Of a DNA stretch of 45,671 bases, positions 1-8,213 are shown piece after piece (position 1 is the stretch's first letter; each line of letters begins with the position of its first letter). Where the stretch lies: NCBI GenBank assembly GCA_034435015.1, contig DAOTYH010000023.1, positions 1 to 45,671 on the forward strand, given 5' to 3'. The stretch comes from DAOTYH01 sp034435015 (GTDB lineage Bacteria; Chloroflexota; Anaerolineae; Aggregatilineales; UBA3940). Position numbers and translations under genes: made by a program. The notes under the pieces are model-generated. The model searched no databases. It saw nothing but the letters and a program-made list of their open reading frames with translations, and was not told where the DNA came from.

Positions 1-94
1 GAGGACGATCAACGCCGGTAGCGCATCGGCAGATGGCTGGGAGTGAGGTTTTTGTACTCAGCGGGGAATGTCCGAAGGGTCCTGCTTAGAGGTG

Positions 95-167
95 TGCCCC
101 CAAGGAGATTCGAACTCCTGTTTCGGCCTTGAAAGGGCCACGTCCTAGTCCTCTAGACGATGGGGGC
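95..167 (-). tRNA. tRNA-Glu (anticodon TTC)
   Basis: On the minus strand the 7-bp acceptor arms GCCCCCA and TGGGGGC pair. The T-arm GTTCGAATC is present, and the anticodon loop CTTTCAA reads TTC, closed by a GGCC/GGCC stem. CCA is not encoded: the discriminator A is followed by CA. The 94 bases to its left hold no feature I can support. Confidence 0.95.
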
Positions 168-219
168 AGACGCGGGGGATTTTACCTCACACCCGCGATC
201 TGTCAAAAATGGACGAACC

Positions 220-1581
220 TCACAGCTCAGGCCGCCGCGCGTGCCAGCCGGTCGCCTGCTGATATACGTGCGCCAACTGAAGCACCGTCATCTCCTCCGG
301 CGCGACAAGCTGCAGCCCGACCGGCAGTCCGTCGTCCGTGAATCCGCACGGCACAGAGAGAGCCGGCAGGGCGCTCAGGCTGAAGGGGTACGTGAAGCGC
401 ACCAGCACCCGCGAGGCCGCCGCATTCTCAATGCCGGCGATCTCCGGCGCCGGCACAGGCGAGGCAGGAGTCACCAGCACATCTACCCGCTCCCGGAACA
501 GCTCACGCAGAGCCTGCCGCCACTCGCGGCCAGCCTGCCGCGCCAGCGCGTAATCCACGGCGCTGTGCTTCAGCGCCGCTTCGAGCCGCTCACGCACGTC
601 GGCGCCAAAGCGGTGCGGTTCATTAGCCAGCCGCTCCCGATGGAAGGCCGCCGCCTCGGCCCCGCTCAACAGCCGGGCCAGCGGGAACAGCTCAGCAGTC
701 ATGGGCAGGCTGATCTCCACGATCTCCATTCCCAGATCGGCCAGCCGCTCGACGGCGGCCCGTACCGCCGCCGCCACCTGATAGTTCGTCTCCAGCCAGA
801 AGAAGTCGTCCTGCGGCACGCCGACCCGCAGACGGGCCGGCGGTCTTTCCAGCCCCTGCGTATAGCTGATGCCCCGCCTGTCCAGCACGTCGAGCATCAG
901 GGCCACGTCCTGAGCCGTGTGAGCCATCGGCCCGACGGTATCCAGCGACCACGCCATTGGCACGACGCCCTGCGTGCTGATATGCCCCTTGCCCGGCCTG
1001 AGGCCTGTCAGCCCGCACAATGCCGCCGGCACCCGCACCGACCCGCCCGTATCCGTCCCCAGCGCGGCAGGACACAACCACGCCGCGACCGCCGCCCCAG
1101 ACCCGCCGCTTGAGCCGCCGGGACTGCACTCCAGATTCCACGGGTTGCGGGCCGGCCCGTAATGGGGGTTGACGGTCGTGACGCCAATGGCAAATTCGTG
1201 CAGATGGGTCTTGCCGATGATGATTGCCCCGGCGCCGCGCAGGCGGCGTATCACGTCGGCATCGTCTGCGGCGGTATAGCCGCGCATGAAGTCACTGCCC
1301 GCCGTCGTGCGGACACCAGCCACGTCAATCAGGTCTTTGACGCCCACTGGGACACCATGCAGAGGCCCCCACTCACTGCCGCGCTGAAGGGCCTCGGCGG
1401 CATGGACAGCCTCCCGCAGGGCGCTCTCGCCCAGCACAGTCAGGAAGGCGTTCAGGCGGGGGTTCAGGCGCTCAATGCGCTCAAGGCAGACTTCCATCAG
1501 CTTGACAGGTGAGAGTTGCCCGCGCCTGATGAGAGCGGCAATCGGGGCCAGCGTCAGGCGGGTGATTTCGAACTCGTCCAT
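220..1581 (-). CDS. Amidase-signature family hydrolase (GatA-like)
   Basis: This 453-residue protein hydrolyses an amide bond with the Ser-cisSer-Lys triad of the amidase signature family. Lys82 lies in GVKDLIDVAG, the cis-Ser is Ser157 or 158 in SPGGSSGGSG, and the nucleophile Ser181 lies in GTDTGGSVRVP. Length fits the family. The ATG at 1581 has a GAAAGG-type ribosome site about nine bases upstream. No gatB or gatC lies nearby, and the C-terminal half does not let me separate a glutamyl-tRNA amidotransferase subunit from a stand-alone amidase. Its isolated position argues for a catabolic or detoxifying amidase. The substrate is unknown and the location is cytoplasmic, as no signal peptide is seen. 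Confidence 0.9.
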   Translation of the reverse strand: MDEFEITRLTLAPIAALIRRGQLSPVKLMEVCLERIERLNPRLNAFLTVLGESALREAVHAAEALQRGSEWGPLHGVPVGVKDLIDVAGVRTTAGSDFMRGYTAADDADVIRRLRGAGAIIIGKTHLHEFAIGVTTVNPHYGPARNPWNLECSPGGSSGGSGAAVAAWLCPAALGTDTGGSVRVPAALCGLTGLRPGKGHISTQGVVPMAWSLDTVGPMAHTAQDVALMLDVLDRRGISYTQGLERPPARLRVGVPQDDFFWLETNYQVAAAVRAAVERLADLGMEIVEISLPMTAELFPLARLLSGAEAAAFHRERLANEPHRFGADVRERLEAALKHSAVDYALARQAGREWRQALRELFRERVDVLVTPASPVPAPEIAGIENAAASRVLVRFTYPFSLSALPALSVPCGFTDDGLPVGLQLVAPEEMTVLQLAHVYQQATGWHARRPEL

Positions 1582-1637
1582 CCGATCAGACCTTTCTATG
1601 GGGATGTCAGGCGGTTTCTATTGTATCCCATGCCATC

Positions 1638-1666
1638 TTGACTTGCCCCCTTTTCTGCCCCACAAT
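1638..1666 (+). promoter_or_regulatory. Candidate promoter of the WD40 lipoprotein gene
   Basis: TTGACT (1638-1643), a 17-base spacer and CACAAT (1661-1666) face the gene starting at 1785. The surrounding 1631-1744 stretch contains two copies of a TGCC(A)ATCTTGAC...CCCCCTT block (1631 and 1715) and two copies of the palindrome CAATATTG (1663-1670 and 1690-1697). The -10 match is only moderate. Confidence 0.4.
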
Positions 1667-1784
1667 ATTGAATGACTCAGCACATCCTGCAATATTGGGG
1701 TGTGAAGCACGCCCTGCCAATCTTGACCGGTCCCCCTTGCCCTTAACAGCACCTCCTATCGAGAATAGCTCCCGGAGGGTTGAA

Positions 1785-3824
1785 ATGCCGCGTCCAAGAT
1801 TCTTATCCTTGATGCTGATCTTTCTGCTCCTATCCGCCCTAGCCTGCGCCGCGCCGGGCCTCCCCTCCCCTACGCCGACCCCCGATCTTCCCGGCATTCT
1901 GGCGGCCATGAAACCGGTGGCAAGCGGGAAGGGCGTGCCGGAGGCAACTGCATTTGATCCCAACCGCCCCGCCCCACACCGCTTTGTGATCCTAAGCCCG
2001 TCCGGTGCTCCGCATGAATGGAATGAGTCCATCCTGCCCGAATGGCTCCCCTCTTCGGTGGCCGAAACTGAGCTGGTTGTGATAGTCGGGCCGGAGCGGG
2101 AAATCGTACTCGACACCCAATCGTATATCGGCGGGCCGCCTATCACCCGCTACCGTTTTGAGGCAGATGTTGAGGTGCGCGAGGCACACAGCGGGAACAT
2201 CCTTTGGATGACCACCCTGCGCGGCGCCGATCCCGGCCCCTTTCCAGAGTGGGCGCCTGTAGAGATGACCCGCTTGGAAGGCGACCGCGTGAGCTATGCC
2301 CTATTGGTAGATTTTCTCTGCCCGCGCATCTTGCCTGCATGTTCTTACGCCATTCTGCAAGGACACACGAACGTGGTGAACAGCGTGGCCTTTTCGCCGG
2401 ATGGGACACTGCTGGCCTCAGGGTCAGAGGACAACACGGTACGGCTGTGGCGGGCGGCGGACGGCGCCTTGCTGTACACACTGGAGGGGCACACCGGCTG
2501 GATAACCAGCGTGGCCTTCTCGCCGGATGGGACACTGTTGGCCTCAGCATCAGGGGACGGCACGGTGAGAGTGTGGCAGGTCTCGAACGGCGCCCTCTTG
2601 AGAACGCTGGAACACGGCGCCGCCGTTGTGTTGGATACAGCCTTCTCGCCGGACGGCACACTGCTGGCCTCGGCAGGAGACGGCTTCGGGGTGTACCTCT
2701 GGCAAGTTGCCGACGGTGCTTTTCTCACCTCCCTAAGCACGCCGGGGACAAGCTGGTATAATGCGCTGAGTGTGGCCTTCTCACCTGACGGGGCGGCCTT
2801 GGCCGCAGGGTTAGAGGACGGCACGGTAGAGCTGTGGCAAGCGGCAAGTGGCACTTTACTGCACACGCTGGAGGAGCACACCAGCGGGGTGTGGAGTGTA
2901 GCCTTCTCGCCGGATGGGACATTGCTGGCCTCAGGGTCAGACGATGGCGCAGTGGTGCTGTGGCAAGTGACGGATGGCACCTTGCTGAGCATTCTGGCGA
3001 GCCACCCTGCCGGCGTCACAAGCACGGCCTTCAGCCCCGACGGGGAAACACTGGCCTACGGCCTGTTTGACGGCACTATATCGTTGCGGCAAGTCACCGA
3101 CGGCTCCTTGTCGCGGAAGCTGTTGCAAATGGCCCCCGTGCGGGATATGGCTTTCTCACCGGATGGAACCATACTGGCCACAGCGGGATCGCGGGATAAC
3201 TCCGTACGGCTGTGGGGTCTAGGGGAAAAGCCCATATCACTGCCGGCGCCTCCCCCGATGGCGCCCACCCTTGCTGCTGCAAACGCTCTTCCGACCCAGC
3301 CTGCGGCCACACCCGCCTTACCCATCGCCACTCCCACCCTCGCGCCCGTCCCGCCTACTGCTACATCCGCCCTGCCGTTTGGCGGAACCCCGTCCGGCCA
3401 AATCGGCATGCCGGTGCGGTGCGGCAGTCTGTTCGAGGTCTCCGTAGCAGGTCCCCCTCGCTTCGCCGAGACGATCTACGATGAGCGAGCGCAGGGCATC
3501 TTCCTCATCGTCGAACTCCAGATCACCAACCTCACAGGCGCAACATACGACACGCTGTGGGAGGAGGACTACGAGGTGCTCGGTTCTGTGAACGGGCGGG
3601 AAATGCGCTTCCCAGCCTCGTTTGGTGCATCCTTTGACCTATACTGGGACAACCAAGACAGGCCAAACTTCATCTTCTTCACCGACGATGTCCCAGCCGG
3701 CGCTCCCTCTACGACAATGGTCGCCTTTGATGTCGATCCCAGCGGAACAGGCTGGACGCTCTTGTTCCACCCGGACACTTGGGACGGCAGTTCGGATTGC
3801 AGTGTCGCTATTCTTCTGCGGTAG
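1785..3824 (+). CDS. WD40 beta-propeller lipoprotein with C-terminal DUF4352-like domain
   Basis: The start at 1785 is chosen because GGAGGG sits five bases upstream and the product then begins with an export signal ending LLSALAC, a weak lipobox with Cys at about residue 22. The open frame continues 49 codons further upstream without support. The 679-residue protein has an N-terminal unknown region, then seven WD40 repeats at about residues 190-478. Each repeat carries an AFSPDG core, enough for one closed seven-bladed propeller. A Pro/Ala/Thr-rich linker (about 480-540) leads to a C-terminal beta domain (about 545-679) resembling DUF4352. Expected at the outer face of the membrane as a protein-binding scaffold. 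Partner unknown. Several repeats are nearly identical in DNA, suggesting recent internal duplication. Confidence 0.88.
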   Translation: MPRPRFLSLMLIFLLLSALACAAPGLPSPTPTPDLPGILAAMKPVASGKGVPEATAFDPNRPAPHRFVILSPSGAPHEWNESILPEWLPSSVAETELVVIVGPEREIVLDTQSYIGGPPITRYRFEADVEVREAHSGNILWMTTLRGADPGPFPEWAPVEMTRLEGDRVSYALLVDFLCPRILPACSYAILQGHTNVVNSVAFSPDGTLLASGSEDNTVRLWRAADGALLYTLEGHTGWITSVAFSPDGTLLASASGDGTVRVWQVSNGALLRTLEHGAAVVLDTAFSPDGTLLASAGDGFGVYLWQVADGAFLTSLSTPGTSWYNALSVAFSPDGAALAAGLEDGTVELWQAASGTLLHTLEEHTSGVWSVAFSPDGTLLASGSDDGAVVLWQVTDGTLLSILASHPAGVTSTAFSPDGETLAYGLFDGTISLRQVTDGSLSRKLLQMAPVRDMAFSPDGTILATAGSRDNSVRLWGLGEKPISLPAPPPMAPTLAAANALPTQPAATPALPIATPTLAPVPPTATSALPFGGTPSGQIGMPVRCGSLFEVSVAGPPRFAETIYDERAQGIFLIVELQITNLTGATYDTLWEEDYEVLGSVNGREMRFPASFGASFDLYWDNQDRPNFIFFTDDVPAGAPSTTMVAFDVDPSGTGWTLLFHPDTWDGSSDCSVAILLR

Positions 3825-3835
3825 CGGCCAGAAGC

Positions 3836-3874
3836 GAGAGGTCAAATTTAACGGCTTCAGCCTGTTGACCTCTC
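3836..3874. other. Long stem-loop after the WD40 gene
   Basis: Arms GAGAGGTCAA (3836-3845) and TTGACCTCTC (3865-3874) are perfect inverted repeats of 10 bp. An inner GGCT-TC-AGCC hairpin sits in the loop. No T-run follows, so it is not a canonical intrinsic terminator, although its place 11 bases after a stop codon suggests transcript-end protection. Confidence 0.6.
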
Positions 3875-3898
3875 CCAGCCCAGCCGAGGGGGGAGCAG

Positions 3899-3928
3899 TT
3901 GACACACTCCCCCCTCCCCCATTATAAT
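3899..3928 (+). promoter_or_regulatory. Consensus sigma-70 promoter of the FMN-riboswitch operon
   Basis: TTGACA (3899-3904), an 18-base spacer and TATAAT (3923-3928) lie 22 bases before the riboswitch. The -35 box sits in the loop of a GC-rich hairpin formed by GGGGGGAG (3888-3895) and CTCCCCCC (3907-3914). Confidence 0.85.
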
Positions 3929-3950
3929 CTAGGCAACAATCGAGAAACTG

Positions 3951-4071
3951 ATCTTCGGGGCAGGGTGAAATCCCCGATCGGCGGTATAGCCCGCTACCCG
4001 CGATGCTCAGGCATCCGGTGGACACCGGTGAGATTCCGGGGCCGACCGTTATAGTCGGGATGGGAGAAGAT
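3951..4071 (+). promoter_or_regulatory. FMN riboswitch (RFN element)
   Basis: The conserved RFN blocks are all visible: closing stem ATCTTC/GAAGAT (3951-3956 with 4066-4071), GGGGCAGGGTGAAATCCCC, GGCGGTATAGCCCGC, CCGGTGAGATTCCGGGGCC and the 3' block GTCGGGATGGGAGAAGAT. It binds FMN and should lower expression of the downstream transport operon when flavin is plentiful. A hairpin GCACAGGC/GCCTGTGC around 4078-4097 and a terminator at 4116-4151 form the likely expression platform. Identification is by motif; the ligand is established for the family. Confidence 0.96.
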
Positions 4072-4115
4072 CGTCCGGCACAGGCCCGGCCTGTGCGGCT
4101 CATGGTGCGTTGGCG

Positions 4116-4151
4116 CCCCGAAGTCGAACCATCGGCTTCGGGGTTTTATTG
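4116..4151 (+). terminator. Riboswitch-coupled intrinsic terminator
   Basis: CCCCGAAG (4116-4123) pairs with CTTCGGGG (4136-4143), followed by TTTTATTG. It lies between the RFN element and the first gene, 62 bases before the ATG at 4214, consistent with attenuation when FMN is bound. Confidence 0.85.
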
Positions 4152-4213
4152 TAAGGCAGTCTGCCGGCGTGCCTGTCTTCTGCCTGCCTGCCCCCCATTC
4201 TAGGTAGGCGTCC

Positions 4214-5041
4214 ATGCAGATCGATCTAGCTCAAGCTGTCAAACAACCCTCTACGATGCCCGCCGCCGCAGGCCGGCCCTTGACGGCGGCACGCTGGATA
4301 CGCCGTCTGTTGCCCGTGCTGACCTTTGCGCTCTTTCTCGCGGGCTGGGAATTGCTGGTACGGCTGGGTAACTACCCCGCCTTCATCCTGCCCTCACCGG
4401 GGCGTGTGGCCTCCCGGTTTGTGACGGTTGCGCTGGATGGGAGTCTATGGCATCATCTGGCTGTCACGCTGGCTGAGGTGCTGGGCGGGCTGGCGCTGGG
4501 TGTGTCTGTGGCGGCGGTGCTGGGCTACGCGCTGGCCAAGTCCGTGACCATTGAACGGGCGCTCTCGCCGTATCTGGTGGCCTCACAGGCCATCCCCATT
4601 GTCGCCATTGCGCCCCTGCTGGTGATCTGGTTCGGGACGGGGCTGACCAGCAAGATACTGATCAGTGCCTTGATCGTGTTCTTCCCGATCCTTGTCAACA
4701 CCATCGCAGGCATCCGGGGCGTCCCTGCTGATCTGCGCTGTCTGATGCGCTCTCTGCAAGCCAGCCCATGGCAGACCTTCACCAAGCTCGATGTGCCTGC
4801 CGCCCTGCCGGTTCTGATGGCCGGCCTGAAGGTCGGTGCAACGCTCTCGGTCATCGGCGCGGTAGTCGGCGAGATGGCCGGCGCCGATGCGGGCTTGGGC
4901 TTCATGATCAACCTGGCGGACGGGCAGTACGACACCGCCCGTGTATTCGTCGGTGTCTTCATGCTGATCGTGCTGGCGCTGGCGCTCTATGGGGCGGTGA
5001 GCCTGGCTGAGCGCCGTCTGCTGGCATGGCGGAAGCAGTAA
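4214..5041 (+). CDS. ribX: ABC transporter permease, RibX-like (riboflavin uptake)
   Basis: Membrane permease of 275 residues in the SsuC/TauC/ThiX branch of ABC importers. About six hydrophobic segments follow a charged N-terminus. A cytoplasmic EAA-type loop lies near IAGIRGVPADLRCLMRSL (about residues 163-180). It is first after the FMN riboswitch, with a TAGGTAGG ribosome site upstream. Family relatives move sulfonates, nitrate-like compounds or thiamine precursors. Control by an FMN riboswitch and the NMT1-type binding protein two genes downstream match RibXY, so riboflavin or a related flavin is the inferred cargo. The fold is certain; the substrate rests on context. Confidence 0.85.
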   Translation: MQIDLAQAVKQPSTMPAAAGRPLTAARWIRRLLPVLTFALFLAGWELLVRLGNYPAFILPSPGRVASRFVTVALDGSLWHHLAVTLAEVLGGLALGVSVAAVLGYALAKSVTIERALSPYLVASQAIPIVAIAPLLVIWFGTGLTSKILISALIVFFPILVNTIAGIRGVPADLRCLMRSLQASPWQTFTKLDVPAALPVLMAGLKVGATLSVIGAVVGEMAGADAGLGFMINLADGQYDTARVFVGVFMLIVLALALYGAVSLAERRLLAWRKQ

Positions 5042-5085
5042 GACACCATTCATCAACATCTTACGACCGGTCACAGGAATCTCTC

Positions 5086-6303
5086 ATGTACCCCTTCCAG
5101 AACCGCAAGTTGTGGGCGCTGACCTTCGCCCACTTCACCGTAGATTTGTTTGCCGGCTCCGTTCCCCTTGTGCTGGCTGTGCAGGCCGCCCCCCTTTCGC
5201 TGACTCAGCCGCAGGTCGGGTTGATCGCGCTGGCCTTCAGCCTCGCTACCTCGCTGGCTCAGCCGCTGTTCGGCCTGCTCGCCGACCGGAAGCATGCCCC
5301 TCTGCTGGCCTTTGCCGGTGTCATGTGGCAGGCCGTCTTCATCGGGCTGTCCGGTTTTGCCGGGCGCTTCGAGACCCTGCTGGCGCTGGTAGCGGTAGGC
5401 GGACTCGGCTCGGCGGCCTTTCATCCGCCCGGAGCGGGCAGTGTGCCGCGCGTCTCCCCCAGCCGGCAGAGGGGCGCCTCGATGGCCCTCTTTCTGCTGG
5501 GCGGCAACGGCGGCTATGCCCTTGGGCCGCTGATCGCCGGCCTGTTCTTCAACCGGCTCGGCCCGACCGGCACCCTGCCCCTGACGCTGGGCGCAGTGGC
5601 CGTCTCGCCTGTGCTGTTCATCCTGCTCAACCGCCTGCGGCATCTGTTTGACGCCCCGCTGGAAGCGTCCGCCGCCCCCGCCCAGCCTGAGACAGGTCAA
5701 GGCAAAACCAATGGGAGCGGCATCTCAGCGGCTGGCATCGCCTCGCTGGGACTGCTGATCATGTTCCGGGCATGGACCAGCCAGAGCCTGAGCACCTACC
5801 TGCCGCAGTATTTCGTACAGGAGGGGATGGACGTGCTTTACGCCGGTCAGGTTTCAACGGCCCTCCTGCTGGCCGCCGCGCTGGGCGGATTCGTGGCCGG
5901 CAGTCTGTCTGACCGGCTTGGCAGGCATCGGGTCATCATCGTCAGCCTTCTGCTGGCCGCCCCGCTGGCCTTCGTGCTGATGCGCGTCAGCGGGGTGTGG
6001 ATTTTCGTGGCGGCGGTTGCGCTGGGGTTCTGCCTGAACGCCTCCCTGCCGCTGACGCTCCTGATCGGGCAGGAGATCGTCCCCGACCGCCCCGGCATCA
6101 TGACCGGCCTGACGCTCGGCTTTACCTTCGTGGCGGGGGGGCTGGGGACGCTCGTAACAGGCATTGTGGCTGAGCAGGCAGGGCTGAGAACGGTCTTAAG
6201 CTGGTTGCCGCTCCTGCCGCTGGTGGCTGAAGTGGCGGCCCTTGCCCTAGCCGGCGTGCACAACAGACGAGTCCACATCACCGAGGCCGCACCGGGGGTC
6301 TAA
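5086..6303 (+). CDS. MFS transporter (Fsr/fosmidomycin-resistance-like) in the flavin operon
   Basis: Major facilitator of 405 residues with about twelve membrane segments in two halves and a central polar loop (about 190-215). It has the GLLADR motif between helices 2 and 3 and an AFHPPGAGSVPR motif in helix 4 that resembles the Fsr branch. The start at 5086 has AGGA eight bases upstream; the open frame reaches back into the permease gene but without support. It sits between the permease and the binding protein of the ABC importer, so the FMN riboswitch should control it too. It may export excess flavin, import a flavin by another route, or move an unrelated compound. Family placement is firm, function is inference. 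Confidence 0.85.
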   Translation: MYPFQNRKLWALTFAHFTVDLFAGSVPLVLAVQAAPLSLTQPQVGLIALAFSLATSLAQPLFGLLADRKHAPLLAFAGVMWQAVFIGLSGFAGRFETLLALVAVGGLGSAAFHPPGAGSVPRVSPSRQRGASMALFLLGGNGGYALGPLIAGLFFNRLGPTGTLPLTLGAVAVSPVLFILLNRLRHLFDAPLEASAAPAQPETGQGKTNGSGISAAGIASLGLLIMFRAWTSQSLSTYLPQYFVQEGMDVLYAGQVSTALLLAAALGGFVAGSLSDRLGRHRVIIVSLLLAAPLAFVLMRVSGVWIFVAAVALGFCLNASLPLTLLIGQEIVPDRPGIMTGLTLGFTFVAGGLGTLVTGIVAEQAGLRTVLSWLPLLPLVAEVAALALAGVHNRRVHITEAAPGV

Positions 6304-6340
6304 AGAGAACACATTGCTGGATATGTATGGAGGTTATTCT

Positions 6341-7339
6341 ATGCGCTGTTCCCCTCTGCTCAAGTTGATCCTTCCCGTTCTTCTCATTGCGCTGAGCGTG
6401 ACAGCCTGCGGGGGCGCCGGCCCTGCCGCCGTGCCGGGCCAGCCGGTGGACGTCCGCTTGTCGCTGGGCTACATCCCGAACGTGCAGTTTGCCCCCTACT
6501 ACGTCGGGATTGATCGGGGTTTCTTTGCCGCCCAAGGCCTCAACGTGACCATCGAGCATCGCCAGGAAACCGACGGCGCCAAGCTGGTCGCTACCGGCGA
6601 AATCCCGTTTGCCGTCATCAGCGGCGAGCAGGTCCTGCTGGGCCGCCAGCAGGGACTGCCGCTGGTGTATGTCTTCGAATGGTTTCAGCACTACCCGGTC
6701 GGGATTGCCTCCCGGCAGGAGTTAGGGATCACCACCCCTGCCGATCTGGCCGGCCACAGCGTCGGGACGCCGGTTAAGGAGGGCGCCAGCTACATCGGGC
6801 TGGAGGCTCTGCTGGCCTCTGCCGGCCTGACGGATGCCGACATCAACCTGCAAACCACCGGCTATGCGCAGGTGGACACGCTGGCCAGCGGCACGGTAGA
6901 TGCCGTCGTGATCTACGTCAACAACGAGCCGGTCCAGCTCGAAGCGCAGGGCATCCCCATCAACCTGATCCGCGTGTCGGACTATACCGATCTGGTCAGC
7001 AACGGGCTGGTCACCAGCGAGCAGACGCTCGCCCGCAACCCGGCGCTGGTCCGGGCAATGGTGGTCGCACTGGCCGAAAGTCTCCAGTACACCATCGAAC
7101 ATCCCGACGAGGCATTCGAGATCAGCAAGCGCTTCGTCGAAGGGCTGGGCGGCGACCCCGACACGGAGGCCGTCCAGCGCGAAATCCTCGACCGCTCCAT
7201 CGAGCTGTGGCGGGCGGATCGGGTCGGCCTGAGCAACATGGCTTCATGGGAGCAGATGCAGGCCGTCCTGCTCGATATGGGCCTGCTGGAACAGCCCCTA
7301 GACTTGGAAGAAGTATTCACCAATGAATTCGTACCCTGA
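6341..7339 (+). CDS. ribY: NMT1/THI5-like substrate-binding lipoprotein, RibY-like
   Basis: Periplasmic-type binding lipoprotein of 332 residues. The start at 6341 has GGAGG seven bases upstream. A signal segment ends in SVTAC with the lipidated Cys at 23. The mature part opens with LGYIPNVQFAPYYVGIDRGF, the typical first strand and helix of the NMT1/THI5 (SsuA-like) fold. Relatives bind pyrimidine thiamine precursors, sulfonates or, in RibY, riboflavin. The FMN riboswitch at the head of the operon favours riboflavin. Its last 17 bases overlap the ATPase gene, implying translational coupling. The fold is certain, the ligand is inferred. Confidence 0.87.
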   Translation: MRCSPLLKLILPVLLIALSVTACGGAGPAAVPGQPVDVRLSLGYIPNVQFAPYYVGIDRGFFAAQGLNVTIEHRQETDGAKLVATGEIPFAVISGEQVLLGRQQGLPLVYVFEWFQHYPVGIASRQELGITTPADLAGHSVGTPVKEGASYIGLEALLASAGLTDADINLQTTGYAQVDTLASGTVDAVVIYVNNEPVQLEAQGIPINLIRVSDYTDLVSNGLVTSEQTLARNPALVRAMVVALAESLQYTIEHPDEAFEISKRFVEGLGGDPDTEAVQREILDRSIELWRADRVGLSNMASWEQMQAVLLDMGLLEQPLDLEEVFTNEFVP

Positions 7340-8114
7340 CATCATGGCCCCTGCGGCGCTCGGCACACTGGCCGCCCGCCATATTTCGCACGTCTACCAG
7401 ACGGACAGCGGCCCTCTGCCGGCCCTGCATGAGGTCAGCTTTGAGCTGGATCGCAACGAGTTTGTGTGCCTGATCGGCCCGTCCGGCTGTGGCAAAAGCA
7501 CCCTTCTGCACATCCTGGCCGGTCTGCTCACGCCGACCAGCGGGGTGGTTACGCTCAACGGCGAGGCCATTGACGGGCCGAAGCGCCGAATCGGGTATGT
7601 GTTTCAACAGGCCAACCTGATGCCCTGGCGGACGGTGCTGGATAACATCGCCCTGCCGCTGGAACTGGCCGGCGTCAGCCGGCGCGAACGGGAGTCAGCC
7701 GCCCGCGAACTGATCGGGCTGGTGGGGCTGGAAGGCTTCGAGGAAGCCTACCCTGCCGGCCTGTCCGGCGGGATGGCCCAGCGGGTCGCCATCGCCCGCG
7801 CCCTGATCGCTCAGCCGGAGGTGCTTCTGCTGGATGAGCCGTTCGGGGCGCTGGATGCCCTGACGCGCGACCAGTTGGGCGAGGAGTTACTGCGCATCTG
7901 GCAGGCACGCCACAGCACGGTGCTGATGGTCACCCACAGCATCAGCGAGGCCATCCTGCTGGCCGACCACATTCTGGTCATGAGTCCCCGCCCCGGCCAC
8001 ATCGAGGCTGTCTTTGAGGTAGCCCTGCCCCGTCCGCGCACGCTGGCCATGCTCCACAGCCCGTATGCCGGCTCGCTGGCCGGCGCGATCCGGGCCGCCA
8101 TACGGGCCAGATAG
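7323..8114 (+). CDS. ABC transporter ATP-binding protein of the flavin importer
   Basis: Cytoplasmic ATPase of 263 residues that should power the RibXY-like importer. Walker A is GPSGCGKST (52-60), the Q-loop is in YVFQQ (92-96), the signature is LSGGMAQR (147-154), Walker B is VLLLDEP (167-173) and the switch His is 205 in MVTHS. It belongs to the nitrate/sulfonate/taurine type. The start at 7323 overlaps the binding-protein gene; an alternative ATG at 7344 is possible. Together with the permease and lipoprotein it makes a complete importer, unlike minimal ribXY loci that borrow an ATPase. Confidence 0.92.
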   Translation: MNSYPDIMAPAALGTLAARHISHVYQTDSGPLPALHEVSFELDRNEFVCLIGPSGCGKSTLLHILAGLLTPTSGVVTLNGEAIDGPKRRIGYVFQQANLMPWRTVLDNIALPLELAGVSRRERESAARELIGLVGLEGFEEAYPAGLSGGMAQRVAIARALIAQPEVLLLDEPFGALDALTRDQLGEELLRIWQARHSTVLMVTHSISEAILLADHILVMSPRPGHIEAVFEVALPRPRTLAMLHSPYAGSLAGAIRAAIRAR

Positions 8115-8173
8115 GCAGACCGCGCGGGGAGCGAAGGGGAAGTGCAAAGGAGGATTCATCCGGGCTTGGGTTG

Positions 8174-8202
8174 TTGACGACATCTCCGATCTCGCGTATA
8201 AT
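8174..8202 (+). promoter_or_regulatory. Consensus promoter of tRNA-Val
   Basis: TTGACG (8174-8179), a 17-base spacer and TATAAT (8197-8202) lie 11 bases upstream of the tRNA. This is a near-perfect sigma-70 promoter. Confidence 0.88.
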
Positions 8203-8213
8203 TCAAAACCAGA

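Noticed and set aside
1..94. Gene remnant left of tRNA-Glu
   Set aside because: No open frame, motif or hairpin that I could support in this short stretch.
2355..3225. CRISPR-like or tandem DNA repeat array
   Set aside because: The repetition follows the codon frame and encodes WD40 blades with variable unit length; no spacer-repeat structure.
3951..4071. TPP riboswitch, expected upstream of an NMT1/THI5 transporter
   Set aside because: The conserved blocks and the closing ATCTTC/GAAGAT stem are those of the FMN (RFN) element; no thi-box CTGAGA signature is present.
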